DNA of 64,000 bases from contig NZ_VTRU01000002.1 in the NCBI RefSeq assembly GCF_008274625.1, forward strand, positions 62,001 through 126,000. The letters are read 5' to 3'. How positions within the stretch are numbered: position 1 is the first letter of the stretch; each line of letters starts with the position of its first letter. Origin of the DNA: Chryseobacterium panacisoli. Lineage in GTDB: Bacteria > Bacteroidota > Bacteroidia > Flavobacteriales > Weeksellaceae. Of this stretch, positions 24,616 through 33,096 are shown piece after piece. Position numbers and translations under genes: made by a program. Below the pieces are notes generated by a model. The model saw only the letters and a program-made list of their open reading frames with translations. It did no database searches and had not been told where the DNA came from.

Positions 24616-26706
24616 ATGAGAAAACAGATAAGTTTAGCACTATTAACTATAGGTAGCTTTACTCTTGCACAAGAAAATAATACCCCCAAACCCCAGGATT
24701 CAATTCAAAAAATAAAAGAAATTCAAGAGGTTCTAATAAAAACACAACGTAAAAAACAATATGTAGACAAAGCGGTTTATAGTTTCGATGAAGAAGCTTT
24801 AAAAAAAGCCAGATACGCGAATGACTTACTACGGACTTTGCCAGAACTTCAGTTCGACCCTATTTCCAGTAAGATTTCCAGTATAAAAGGTGGAAAATTT
24901 TTACTTTTAATCAATGGAATAGAAGCTACAGAGCTGCAAGCCAGAGGAATCCGGCCAGAAAATGTGGTGAGAGTTGAGTATTATGATAACCCTCCTACAA
25001 GATGGGCCAATAGAGCGGATACTGTTGTTAATATTATTACAAGAAATCCTGAAGTAGGTTTTGCTGCAGGAACTTCAGTAAGTACTGCATTGACGACAGG
25101 GTTTGTAAATGGACAGGCCTATGCAAACTATACCAACGGAAGAAATAATATTGGTCTAGAGTATGCCATTAATTTCAGAGATTATGATAACCGAGCTGCC
25201 AACAGAGTCTATGATTATTATTTGCAGGGATCTCATTACAATACAAATGAAAATAAGACAGATCATTTTGGCTATACCGATCAGGATATTACTTTAAGAT
25301 ATACCAATTCCCTGAGCGGAAACTATGTTTTTCAAACAAAGTTTTCAATGAATATTTATAATTCTTTCTCTAAGGGAAATGGAGAAAGTATTTTCATAAA
25401 AGACAATGCTTCAGAACAACATGGAACTTCACAGTATACTGGTGAAAAATATAGTCCTCCAAAGCTAGATATTTACTTTTCCAAAAGACTAGGCAAAAAA
25501 GATGAAATAAGTTTTAATGTAGTAGGATCTGCATATACCAGTAAAAGCTTTGAAATTGATAAAGAATGGGTAATCAATACAGATAATATTGTTTTTGATA
25601 ATGATATGAATTTAAAAGCCAAACAGAAGAGTATTGTAGGAGAGGTAGCCTACACTCATGATTTTGTAATGGGTAAGCTAAGTTCAGGCTATAGAATTGA
25701 CAACAACAATGTTGATAATAGTCTAGTGAATCTGGCTGGAAATTTTGATTTTTCAGTTAATTATTTGACACAATATTTATATTCAGAATTTGCAGGTAAA
25801 AGTAAAAAACTGATGTATCGTATCGGATTGGGTTTAACTAATATACACAATAAGACTGCTACAACGAGCAATGATGACTGGACAATAACTCCTAAAATTA
25901 TTTTAGGATACGAGTTGAAGAAGAATCAAAGTTTGCGATTCACGAGCAGTTACACTCCTTATAGCCCAGGCAGTACATCACTAAGTCCAAATATTAATCA
26001 GATTGTTCCTAATATTGTTTCTACAGGGAATCCTTTTTTAACAATACAAAAGGCGTGGAATAATAATTTAAATTATTCTTATAATAATAAGTATTTTGAT
26101 TTTAATGCGAATCTTTTCTATAATTACTTGGATAATGCTATAAACAGTATGTACGTTTTGTATAATAACAATACCCAATATGCATTAACATACGAAAATG
26201 CCCAGTTTAGTTCACGTTTAGGGATACAGATGACAGGATCTGTAAAACCATTTGGAAATAGGCTGTTGGTTATTAAAGCCAATATTTATCCAACAATGCA
26301 GCGTGTTAAGATGATTTCAGGAGCTTTGCTTAAAAATAATTATTTCGGAAATAATTTCACAATTTCTTCTGAATACAAAAATTTAAGTCTGACTTATATG
26401 TTTAATATTCCTGTCTACACCCTAAGTGGAGCATTCTTAAACACTAATGAAAACCAGAACCATATTTTTGCCAATTATAAGCTGAAAGATTGGACATTTA
26501 CCACTGGGATGTACTGGTTGGGAATGCCATCAAGATACAAGATGAAAACACTTGATGAAAGCTTAGTAAACTATTCAGGAGTTACTAATATTTACAACAA
26601 CAAAAATATGTTTATCTTGGGAATAGGCTATGATTTTGCTAAAGGGAAAAAGAACGAAGTCAACAGAAAGTTATACAACAATACCGCACCTGCAACCACA
26701 TTCTAG
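24616..26706 (+). CDS. TonB-type outer-membrane beta-barrel protein beside the RiPP locus
   Basis: 696 residues. Signal peptide 1-18 (ending TLAQ). There is no carboxypeptidase-regulatory domain. The plug-like region (~30-150) includes DKAVYSFDEEALKKARYANDLLRTLPEL, FLLLINGIEATELQARGI and RVEYYDNPPTRWANRADTVVNIITR. The remainder is a large barrel with the usual Tyr/Asn-rich strands. This matches the outer-membrane beta-barrel family (OMP_b-brl_3) of TonB-dependent receptor-like proteins. It stands divergent to a RiPP operon with no gene in between, so transport of the peptide, or immunity to it, is possible but not shown. Confidence 0.85.
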   Translation: MRKQISLALLTIGSFTLAQENNTPKPQDSIQKIKEIQEVLIKTQRKKQYVDKAVYSFDEEALKKARYANDLLRTLPELQFDPISSKISSIKGGKFLLLINGIEATELQARGIRPENVVRVEYYDNPPTRWANRADTVVNIITRNPEVGFAAGTSVSTALTTGFVNGQAYANYTNGRNNIGLEYAINFRDYDNRAANRVYDYYLQGSHYNTNENKTDHFGYTDQDITLRYTNSLSGNYVFQTKFSMNIYNSFSKGNGESIFIKDNASEQHGTSQYTGEKYSPPKLDIYFSKRLGKKDEISFNVVGSAYTSKSFEIDKEWVINTDNIVFDNDMNLKAKQKSIVGEVAYTHDFVMGKLSSGYRIDNNNVDNSLVNLAGNFDFSVNYLTQYLYSEFAGKSKKLMYRIGLGLTNIHNKTATTSNDDWTITPKIILGYELKKNQSLRFTSSYTPYSPGSTSLSPNINQIVPNIVSTGNPFLTIQKAWNNNLNYSYNNKYFDFNANLFYNYLDNAINSMYVLYNNNTQYALTYENAQFSSRLGIQMTGSVKPFGNRLLVIKANIYPTMQRVKMISGALLKNNYFGNNFTISSEYKNLSLTYMFNIPVYTLSGAFLNTNENQNHIFANYKLKDWTFTTGMYWLGMPSRYKMKTLDESLVNYSGVTNIYNNKNMFILGIGYDFAKGKKNEVNRKLYNNTAPATTF

Positions 26707-26761
26707 GAGAGCCTGGTTTTATTTACAGAAATTCTGAGAATAAGAATGTAATTGATAATAT

Positions 26762-26798
26762 AAAGCTGGATAATAACTTATTATTCAGCTTTCTTATT
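26762..26798 (+). terminator. Hairpin after the TonB-type gene
   Basis: 15-position inverted repeat with one mismatch (26762-26776 with 26778-26792), 56 bp after the stop, followed by a T-rich tract. Confidence 0.6.
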
Positions 26799-26970
26799 TG
26801 TATTAATTGGTCTATTTAATAAATATTCTCCATTTTTTGTACAGTAAAATAGTTGTGAAATGGCTTTCAATATTTTATTATGGAATGGCTGTGTTCCATT
26901 ATTTCATAACATATTTATAATTTTATCAGGTAAATTAAACTATTATTATGGGGAAATAGAAATACTTAAA
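26799..26970. other. Convergent intergenic region
   Basis: About 170 bp, AT-rich, between the terminators of the receptor gene and the RiPP operon. I see no gene. Confidence 0.5.
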
Positions 26971-26988
26971 AAGCCTCAAAAGAGGCTT
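26971..26988 (-). terminator. Terminator of the RiPP operon
   Basis: 7-bp stem AAGCCTC/GAGGCTT with a 4-nt loop; T-run on the reverse strand (complement of 26968-26972). It lies 20 bp after the last precursor gene. Confidence 0.8.
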
Positions 26989-27008
26989 CCAACATTCATA
27001 ATATGTAT

Positions 27009-27263
27009 TTAAAAAATACAGACCGTATTTGGTCCTACCGGAGTATCTGGGGGATAATCGCCGCAATGTCTATGACAATTTGCCCCATTACAGTTATTAG
27101 ACTGTCCATCAGAAATAGTATCTTCAATTCCTATTGATAAAGATTGGCTGAAACCTCCAATAAGTTTATCAGCAGATTTATCTGTTTCAATTTCTGCAGA
27201 AACAATAAGTTGCTGTAAACGTTCCATGTTTAGGCGAGTATTCTCACGACTGAAATTTTTCAT
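27009..27263 (-). CDS. RiPP precursor A (leader family 1)
   Basis: 84 residues. Leader 1-37 ends DKLIGG; cleavage after Gly-Gly (residue 37) would leave a 47-residue core starting FSQ. The core has SIGIEDTISDGQSNNC, then the shared NNC-N-G-A-NC-HRH-C motif, and a unique Pro-rich tail (DYPPDTPVGP) with a fourth Cys near the end (VCIF). The leader is closely related to precursor B (LQQLI-type helix, SAD[KI]DKLIGGFSQ). The rSAM maturase and C39 exporter lie upstream in the same operon. The precursor assignment rests on leader, context and paralogy. Confidence 0.85.
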   Translation of the reverse strand: MKNFSRENTRLNMERLQQLIVSAEIETDKSADKLIGGFSQSLSIGIEDTISDGQSNNCNGANCHRHCGDYPPDTPVGPNTVCIF

Positions 27264-27324
27264 ATTTTTTAATTTTTAAGTAATGAACCATTAACGAAAT
27301 GCTCCGCGGTAGTTATTGAGAGAA

Positions 27325-27555
27325 TTATGATCTAAAGGGCAATTGAGGCATATCTGCGCCGCAATATTTACGACAATTCACTCCATCACAATTATTAGAC
27401 TGTCCATCAGAAATAATATCATCAATTCCTATTGATACAGCTTGACTGAAACCACCAATTAATTTATCAATTGATGCATCTCTTTTAATTGTTGCAGAGG
27501 TAATTAGATCTTTCAGATGATCAGTATTTAAACTTCTCTTTTCATTTTTTTTCAT
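27325..27555 (-). CDS. RiPP precursor B (leader family 1)
   Basis: 76 residues. Leader 1-35 ends DKLIGG (Gly34-Gly35); a 41-residue core follows, starting FSQAV. The core shares SIGIDDIISDGQSNNC-D-G-V-NC-RKY-C with precursor A but ends QLPFRS with no further Cys, giving only three core cysteines. It is the sparsest of the five, so it defines the minimal shared motif. Precursor C lies 14 bp upstream in transcript order. Confidence 0.85.
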   Translation of the reverse strand: MKKNEKRSLNTDHLKDLITSATIKRDASIDKLIGGFSQAVSIGIDDIISDGQSNNCDGVNCRKYCGADMPQLPFRS

Positions 27556-27569
27556 AATTCAATTCTAGT

Positions 27570-27791
27570 TTATTTACCGCAGGCTCCGCTACAATTGAGA
27601 TTTTGATGAATGCTGCAATTGATGGCACAGTTACCTCCCTGGCAGTTATTTGAGATACCATCATCAATTCCTGTATCCGGATTAGTAATGGTACGGGAAA
27701 AACCTCCCAACAATTGTTTACCTTGTGATTCTGAAATTTTTTCAAAACCAGTTAAAACCACAGTGGTTTTAATTTTGATTACTTTTTTCAT
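27570..27791 (-). CDS. RiPP precursor C (leader family 2)
   Basis: 73 residues. Leader 1-30: MKKVIKIKTTVVLTGFEKIS followed by ESQGKQLLGG. The 43-residue core starts FSRTITNPDTG and carries NNC-Q-G-G-NC-AIN-C, then two more Cys and a CGK end. The leader is almost identical to those of precursors D and E, which lie on the far side of the maturase, so the operon contains two different leader families. The -1 frame ORF over the same stretch is a shadow. Confidence 0.85.
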   Translation of the reverse strand: MKKVIKIKTTVVLTGFEKISESQGKQLLGGFSRTITNPDTGIDDGISNNCQGGNCAINCSIHQNLNCSGACGK

Positions 27792-27878
27792 AGCAATAGT
27801 TTTTAAAATTGTTAATTATAATTTTTTATGAATGTTGTAAACGCTTAAAGGATATGAATTTGGATTAAATTTTCTTAT

Positions 27879-28592
27879 CTATTTTTCAACTTTATATGTT
27901 GTGATTTTTATCTCTCCATCGTCCGTATGAAGAACATCTTTAATGTCTTTTCGTTGTATAGTAGAATTGATGTTGTCTGCTGAGATTTTTTTTAAAGTAT
28001 CAATATAAATTAAACTTTTGGGTGATTCTAGTTTTATCCAGCCCGTATCACTTATTAAATAATAAGAATTATTAATTTCAAAGAAACTTTTTTGACTGCT
28101 TTTTCTCAAATTATTAATGGTTTTGTTAAACCTCAATTTTTCTAAAACATTTTCGAAATTATTGGAAGCAGATTTAAATGAAAGGTCACTGTTAAAAATA
28201 AATTGTGAAAAAGAATCTACATCAGAAGCCTCATCGGCTTTCTTAATTCCAAAATAATATATCGTGTTAATACTTCCTTTTTTAAAGTCTGCCCAATTTT
28301 CAGATTGGGTAAAAGATAAATAGCCTTTTTTTTCTAACTTAATTTTAAACTTTATACCTTCTTTATTTGTGTATTGTAACTTACCTATAAAATAACCCCT
28401 GGAATCAGTTTTTGCAATAACACCTCCTTTTTCATTATAAATATTCACATTTTCTATAGGAAGGAGAGATTTTGAATCAAAAACGATTCCTGAGATATTA
28501 ATTATATTTTCTTTCTCTGGCTGGCTGGCATACACTTGTGAAAGAAACATATTTCCAATAAGAAAAATAAAAACTGCTACAAAATTTTTCAT
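27879..28592 (-). CDS. Exported protein with carboxypeptidase-regulatory-like domain
   Basis: 237 residues. Signal peptide 1-22. Residues ~30-115 form a CarboxypepD_reg-like beta-sandwich (INISGIVFDSKSLLPIENVNIYNEKGGVIAKTDSRGYF), the module usually found at the N-terminus of SusC/TonB receptors. The rest is unrecognised and charged. Notably the receptor at 24616 lacks this module, and the two genes flank the same RiPP block. It lies between exporter and precursor C, so it may be an accessory or immunity factor. Function inferred only from position. Confidence 0.75.
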   Translation of the reverse strand: MKNFVAVFIFLIGNMFLSQVYASQPEKENIINISGIVFDSKSLLPIENVNIYNEKGGVIAKTDSRGYFIGKLQYTNKEGIKFKIKLEKKGYLSFTQSENWADFKKGSINTIYYFGIKKADEASDVDSFSQFIFNSDLSFKSASNNFENVLEKLRFNKTINNLRKSSQKSFFEINNSYYLISDTGWIKLESPKSLIYIDTLKKISADNINSTIQRKDIKDVLHTDDGEIKITTYKVEK

Positions 28593-28651
28593 GTTTATAT
28601 TGTTTATTAATTAAATAAGAATCGCTTGTTTTTAAATTTGAATGAGAATTA

Positions 28652-30862
28652 TTAATTTCCTAATTCTAACTGATTTTTTACTAAAGAGAAATATTTTTCT
28701 CTTGTCACAATGAGCTCTTCATGAGTTCCTATTTCCGTTATTTCTCCTTTCTCCATCACAATGATTTGATCTGCATTTTTAACCGTACTTAAACGATGAG
28801 CTACAACCACAACCGTTCTTCCTACAAAGAAATCTCTTAAATTATTTAGAATTTCTTTTTCAGTGTTGGCGTCTAAGGAACTGGTAGCTTCATCAAAAAA
28901 TAAAAACTCAGGGTTTTTATAAACTGCTCTGGCAATTAACACCCGCTGGCTTTGCCCTCCGCTTAATTGCATTCCAACATTACCAATTTTTGTTTCTGAA
29001 CCTAGAGGTAAAGATTCTATGAAATTATCTAAGCACGCTACTTTTATTGCGTTTTCAAGCTTCACTAAATCTATAAATTCATTTTCACAAAGAGCAATAT
29101 TGTATTTAATGGTTCCAGAAAAAATATGTCCGTTCTGAAGTACTGCACCACACTTATCTCTCCAATGATCAGGATCTAAATTTGAAAAATTACCTTCCCC
29201 AAGAAACAAATTTCCAGAAGTTGGCAGGTAATATTTCATTAATAATTTCATTAGCGTTGTTTTACCACTTCCACTGGTACCAACAATTGCAGTCACTTTA
29301 TTTTTAGGGATCGCAAAAGATAAATTGTTAATTACGAATGGATTAAAACTTCCTGGATATTTAAAGGAAACTTTATCTAAAATAATATCATGAATCTCTA
29401 TATCACTTTCGGATACCTCCTGGTCATTTTCATTTGAAACCTTAAAGACATCCTCAATTCTTTTTTGAGATATCAAGGCGTCCTGACCATCTTTTATATT
29501 GTTAATCAGGTTAATAATAGGTCCGCTCAATTGCCCAAGAATAAATGAGATACTTAACAAAGTACCTACAGTCATCTGTGAATTTATTATAAAATAGGCA
29601 CAAATTGCAATTATTGTTATTTCTTTAAATTTCAAAAGGAAATTAGCACCAGATAATTGGTAAGCGTTGAGATATAAGGACTTTAATTCTAACTCATTGA
29701 GGCTTCTTTGTAATTTTAAAATTTTTGATATAATAGTGTTCTGAGCCTGGTTAACTTTTATTTCAGGCATATTCATTATAAATTCGTACAGATTGTTACT
29801 ATTGTCTGATTGTTTTATAAATAATGAATATTCTAAAGCAGCCCTCTTTTTTAAAAAAAAGGAAATCCAAATAACAGATAAAGTGCTTAATACAGCAAAT
29901 ATTAAAAAAACTAATTTGTTTAAAGAAAACAGGATGCCACTAAAAACAATTAAATTAAGAGTATTTATAAAAAAACTAATTCCTTTCCAGGTAAAAAAGG
30001 TTTGTAATTTTGATAAATCACCTAATCTAAGCAATGTATCTGTATTGAGTCTGGTATCAAAATAATTGACGGGTAATTTTATCAGTTTATTAAGGAATTT
30101 TTCTTTAAGAGTTATTGATAAATTAAAGTTTAGTTTTGTTAATATGAAATCGCTTAAAAACTGTGATACAAAATTTCCCATAAATAATAGAAATTGTGTA
30201 AGCAAAAGAATAATAACTAAGTTGAGTGATTTGGCGATTATTCCATCATCAATTATTCTTTTAAAAATAATAGGAATGAGCCAGTTGGTACCAAGACCCA
30301 CAATCAATAGTAAAAGTGAGAATATGTATTTGTAATTATTGTTCTTAAGAAAACTAATAAGATGATTGATAACAGTACTGCTGTAGAAGGGCTTCTTTTT
30401 ATAGTCAGTAAAAGTTTTTTTTTCAATAATTTGTTCAAAATCATCTTTAGGCTGAAAGATCAAACAAACACCTTTTGCCTCATTTCCAATCCATTCTCTT
30501 ATTATCAGTTCTTCTTCAATTTTAATTTTCCCATAGCCAGGATCTGCGATATAGTAATGTTTTTTACCTTTTTTAGTGATAATATTATACAATACTACAT
30601 AATGATCTTGCTTCCAAAATAAAATTGCAGGTAAAGGGATTTCTTCAAGCTGATCTAAAGTAAGTTTTAAACCATGAGATTCAAAACCTACTTTTTCACC
30701 ACCATCTAAAATGTCTTTGACTGATATCCCCATTCTTGTTATTTCGCAAATTTCTTTTAATTCTTTTACAGGAATATTTACCCCATAAGAATTTAGAACC
30801 ATTGATAAACAAGCCGGCCCACAATCATTACTTTCAAGTTGATTAACAAATTTAAACTTCAT
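28652..30862 (-). CDS. C39-peptidase-containing ABC exporter for RiPP leader cleavage
   Basis: 736 residues. Residues 1-~140 are a C39 peptidase: Cys14 in NDCGPACL, His87 in DHYVVLY, Asp107 in ADPGYG, so the catalytic triad is intact. Residues ~165-460 are the transmembrane domain (five to six helices). The ATPase has Walker A GTSGSGKT (528-535), signature LSGGQ (633-637), Walker B FFDEA (Asp657, Glu658) and H-loop His689. This architecture cuts after double-Gly leaders during export across the inner membrane. Its start overlaps the maturase stop by 11 nt, so the two are co-translated. Confidence 0.95.
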   Translation of the reverse strand: MKFKFVNQLESNDCGPACLSMVLNSYGVNIPVKELKEICEITRMGISVKDILDGGEKVGFESHGLKLTLDQLEEIPLPAILFWKQDHYVVLYNIITKKGKKHYYIADPGYGKIKIEEELIIREWIGNEAKGVCLIFQPKDDFEQIIEKKTFTDYKKKPFYSSTVINHLISFLKNNNYKYIFSLLLLIVGLGTNWLIPIIFKRIIDDGIIAKSLNLVIILLLTQFLLFMGNFVSQFLSDFILTKLNFNLSITLKEKFLNKLIKLPVNYFDTRLNTDTLLRLGDLSKLQTFFTWKGISFFINTLNLIVFSGILFSLNKLVFLIFAVLSTLSVIWISFFLKKRAALEYSLFIKQSDNSNNLYEFIMNMPEIKVNQAQNTIISKILKLQRSLNELELKSLYLNAYQLSGANFLLKFKEITIIAICAYFIINSQMTVGTLLSISFILGQLSGPIINLINNIKDGQDALISQKRIEDVFKVSNENDQEVSESDIEIHDIILDKVSFKYPGSFNPFVINNLSFAIPKNKVTAIVGTSGSGKTTLMKLLMKYYLPTSGNLFLGEGNFSNLDPDHWRDKCGAVLQNGHIFSGTIKYNIALCENEFIDLVKLENAIKVACLDNFIESLPLGSETKIGNVGMQLSGGQSQRVLIARAVYKNPEFLFFDEATSSLDANTEKEILNNLRDFFVGRTVVVVAHRLSTVKNADQIIVMEKGEITEIGTHEELIVTREKYFSLVKNQLELGN

Positions 30863-32174
30863 CTAAAACTAAAGCTTCTACTATTCCTTTTATTTTAGAT
30901 ATTACAACGTCATCTTTTATTCGATCATCACCGTAATATACACAGTATTCTGTTTGGCTTTCTTCTGCCTCCATAGCGTGCTGTGAGCAGCCTCCATTAC
31001 AAATTGGAAGTAATCTGCAAGATAAACATGGTTTATTTTTAAATTTTGTATTCATCCTTCTCTCAAGATAATCATCTTCCCATATCAAATCACCTGATTC
31101 ATTAATATAACCAGCTCTTTTAGCTGTTGTAAAATCTCTGGCTGTACATTTGAACAGATCACCATTATAATTAATAACAGCACTGTTTCTTTTATCTGCA
31201 TAACAGGAGTTTCGAACATTATCAGGAGTCATATGACTAACCAGAATCCCATTCTCTTTGATTTTGTCTGTATTTTCATCTACAACTTCATTTATATTAT
31301 CATTCTGTGAATCCTGCCAAACTCTATGAAAATCCATCAACAAGTATTTTTTCTTGATATCAGCTGGGATATCTTGAAATTCTTCTGATATTTTATAGGT
31401 ATCAGCAATATTTTCTGATGTATAATTTACTCTAAGTCTTACAAAAAAGGAATTATTTATAAGACGCTTTATATTTTTTACAATTTCATCATAAGATCCC
31501 TTTTTAGCATTTACAAATCTTACTTCGTCATGCTTTTCTTTGTAACCATCAAGGGTAATTTGAAATGAGGGAGTTATTTTACGGGAGTTAAAAAAGTCAA
31601 TAAAGTAGTCATCTATCAGATAGCCATTTGTGGTAAAACTAACAGAATAATCTACAGAATTTTTCACACATTCGTCCTGAAGCTTTTCGATAACGGGAAC
31701 AACATCTTTTTTAAAATAGAGTAAAGGTTCACCTCCAAAGAAAGCTAACTGGAAATATTTCATTGCAGGGTTTGTTGTTGTTTTCTCAATAAACAGCCCC
31801 ACTTTATCAATCATACTTTGAGAGAATTTAGATGTTTTTACATGCGTTTCATAGCAATACCAACATTTAAAATTACAATTCATCGTAGGATTAATGGTAA
31901 GTAAAAAGCTAGATTGGTTTTCATCAACAGATTTCGAAATTTGCTTTACTTTTTCAACCTCATCAATCTCACGAGATATTATAAATTCCTCTGCAACCAG
32001 ATAATCATAGAAAGTAGGATGCACCTCGTATAGATTTTCTATGTTTTCGCTTTTTGAAGCTTCAAGAAGATCCCTTAGTATAGGATCAATTACTAAAAAT
32101 TTTTGATTGAAAGAATTATATAGATAATATCTTTCGTCTATATATACAATAGAGTTAAATTGGCTATATTTCAT
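30852..32174 (-). CDS. Radical SAM/SPASM peptide maturase
   Basis: 440 residues. The [4Fe-4S] SAM motif is C-x3-C-x2-C (Cys100, 104, 107 in MNCNFKCWYC). GGEPLLY and a TIM-barrel core follow. The C-terminal SPASM domain shows Cys324, Cys343, Cys383, Cys386, Cys392, Cys396 and Cys411, enough to bind two auxiliary clusters. Residues 1-~85 form a small, charged N-terminal domain that could recognise leaders. It most likely installs thioether or C-C crosslinks in the downstream Cys-rich cores; which linkage cannot be told here. It resembles the GG-Bacteroidales rSAM systems (TIGR04148/04149-like), from memory. Confidence 0.88.
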   Translation of the reverse strand: MKYSQFNSIVYIDERYYLYNSFNQKFLVIDPILRDLLEASKSENIENLYEVHPTFYDYLVAEEFIISREIDEVEKVKQISKSVDENQSSFLLTINPTMNCNFKCWYCYETHVKTSKFSQSMIDKVGLFIEKTTTNPAMKYFQLAFFGGEPLLYFKKDVVPVIEKLQDECVKNSVDYSVSFTTNGYLIDDYFIDFFNSRKITPSFQITLDGYKEKHDEVRFVNAKKGSYDEIVKNIKRLINNSFFVRLRVNYTSENIADTYKISEEFQDIPADIKKKYLLMDFHRVWQDSQNDNINEVVDENTDKIKENGILVSHMTPDNVRNSCYADKRNSAVINYNGDLFKCTARDFTTAKRAGYINESGDLIWEDDYLERRMNTKFKNKPCLSCRLLPICNGGCSQHAMEAEESQTEYCVYYGDDRIKDDVVISKIKGIVEALVLDEV

Positions 32175-32187
32175 AACTTAGTGATAA

Positions 32188-32269
32188 GAGGCTGTCCCAA
32201 AAGAAAAATATTATTCTTTGAATTTCTTGATATTAATGAATTTAAGAGAAATACTTTTGAGACAGCCTC
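32188..32269. mobile_element. MITE-like palindromic element of 82 bp
   Basis: GAGGCTGTCCCAAAAG (32188-32203) and, in inverse orientation, GAGGCTGTCTCAAAAG (32254-32269) match 15/16. GAGGCTGTCTCA-type ends resemble the terminal repeats of IS1182/IS5-like insertion sequences. The 50 bp between them is AT-rich and encodes nothing. It sits in the upstream region of the maturase gene. I could not define a target duplication. It may therefore be a relic rather than a mobile unit. Confidence 0.55.
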
Positions 32270-32531
32270 AATTTAATTAAACATAAGAGTTTTAAAACAG
32301 GGGAGTAGTTGATCTTATACATGAATCCAGAAAATTTTGATCACAATAGTATGATAGACTTATTTCCATACAACTGTTAATTTATCCGCTGGATAGTCGT
32401 TTTAATTCTGACCACTAACAATTTTGATATTAATGGTTGAAATGGTGTAACGTGCTATAAATCATTATTAAAAATATAAAATTTTCATTAGTGCCAGTTC
32501 TTATAGGCTACCTGACCAAAAAATTATATTC
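32270..32531. other. Non-coding stretch upstream of the maturase
   Basis: About 260 bp of AT-rich sequence between the MITE-like element and precursor D. No gene is apparent, and I could not confirm a promoter here. Confidence 0.45.
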
Positions 32532-32759
32532 TTATTTCCCACAACCTGATACGCAGTTTACGTTTTGACCTTGTCCACACCCATCTTTACAGTTTCCTCC
32601 TGCACAGTTATTGGTAGTTCCTGTACCGTCATCAAGCCCAGTATCTGGATTAGTGATTGTATGGGAAAAACCTCCCAATAATTGTTTCCCTTGTGATTCT
32701 GAAATTTTTTCAAAACCAGTTAAAACCACAGTGGTTTTACTTTTAATTACTTTTTTCAT
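32532..32759 (-). CDS. RiPP precursor D (leader family 2)
   Basis: 75 residues. The leader is nearly identical to precursor C up to ESQGKQLLGG (residues 21-30). The 45-residue core starts FSHTITNPDTG and includes a TGTTNNC-A-G-G-NC-KDG-C motif, then VNC-VSG-CGK: five Cys. The DNA of the leader is almost the same as in precursor C (for example the segment around GAAATTTTTTC), so duplication is recent. It is upstream of the maturase and has no obvious terminator before the next gene. Confidence 0.85.
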   Translation of the reverse strand: MKKVIKSKTTVVLTGFEKISESQGKQLLGGFSHTITNPDTGLDDGTGTTNNCAGGNCKDGCGQGQNVNCVSGCGK

Positions 32760-32871
32760 GGCTAAACTTTTGTTTAAATTACTAATTATGATCTATTATA
32801 ATAAATCTTAGAATTGTGTGAAGCTGAAAATTGAAAACAGCTTTGTTATAAATAATTGAATTGCAGATTCC

Positions 32872-33096
32872 TTATTTGCCGCACTGAATGCAGTTTAAGT
32901 TTTGTAATATTCCACATCCTGCTCTACAATTTCCTCCTTGGCAATTATTTGTAGTGCCGTCATCAGGATCAAGCCCAGTATCTGGATTAGTGATTGTATG
33001 GGAAAAACCTCCCAGTAAATGTTTCTTTTGTGATTCTGAAATTTTTTCAAAACCAGTTAAAACCACAGAGACTTTAATTTTAGTTACTTTTTTCAT
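32872..33096 (-). CDS. RiPP precursor E (leader family 2)
   Basis: 74 residues. Leader variant with substitutions (KHLLGG for KQLLGG; KVSVV for KTTVV). Core of 44 residues: FSHTITNPDTGLDPDDGTT, then NNC-Q-G-G-NC-RAG-C, then LNC-IQ-CGK, five Cys in total. It is the first member of the locus in transcript order and has about 400 bp of non-coding DNA upstream, which should hold the promoter. Confidence 0.85.
   Translation of the reverse strand: MKKVTKIKVSVVLTGFEKISESQKKHLLGGFSHTITNPDTGLDPDDGTTNNCQGGNCRAGCGILQNLNCIQCGK

Noticed and set aside
27542..27745. Reverse ORF starting MKKFQNHKVNN
   Set aside because: Another frame of precursor C; the other frame has the conserved leader and core.
32188..32269. 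Terminator reading of the 82-bp palindrome
   Set aside because: The loop is 50 nt and no T-run follows either arm, so it does not fit a Rho-independent terminator.
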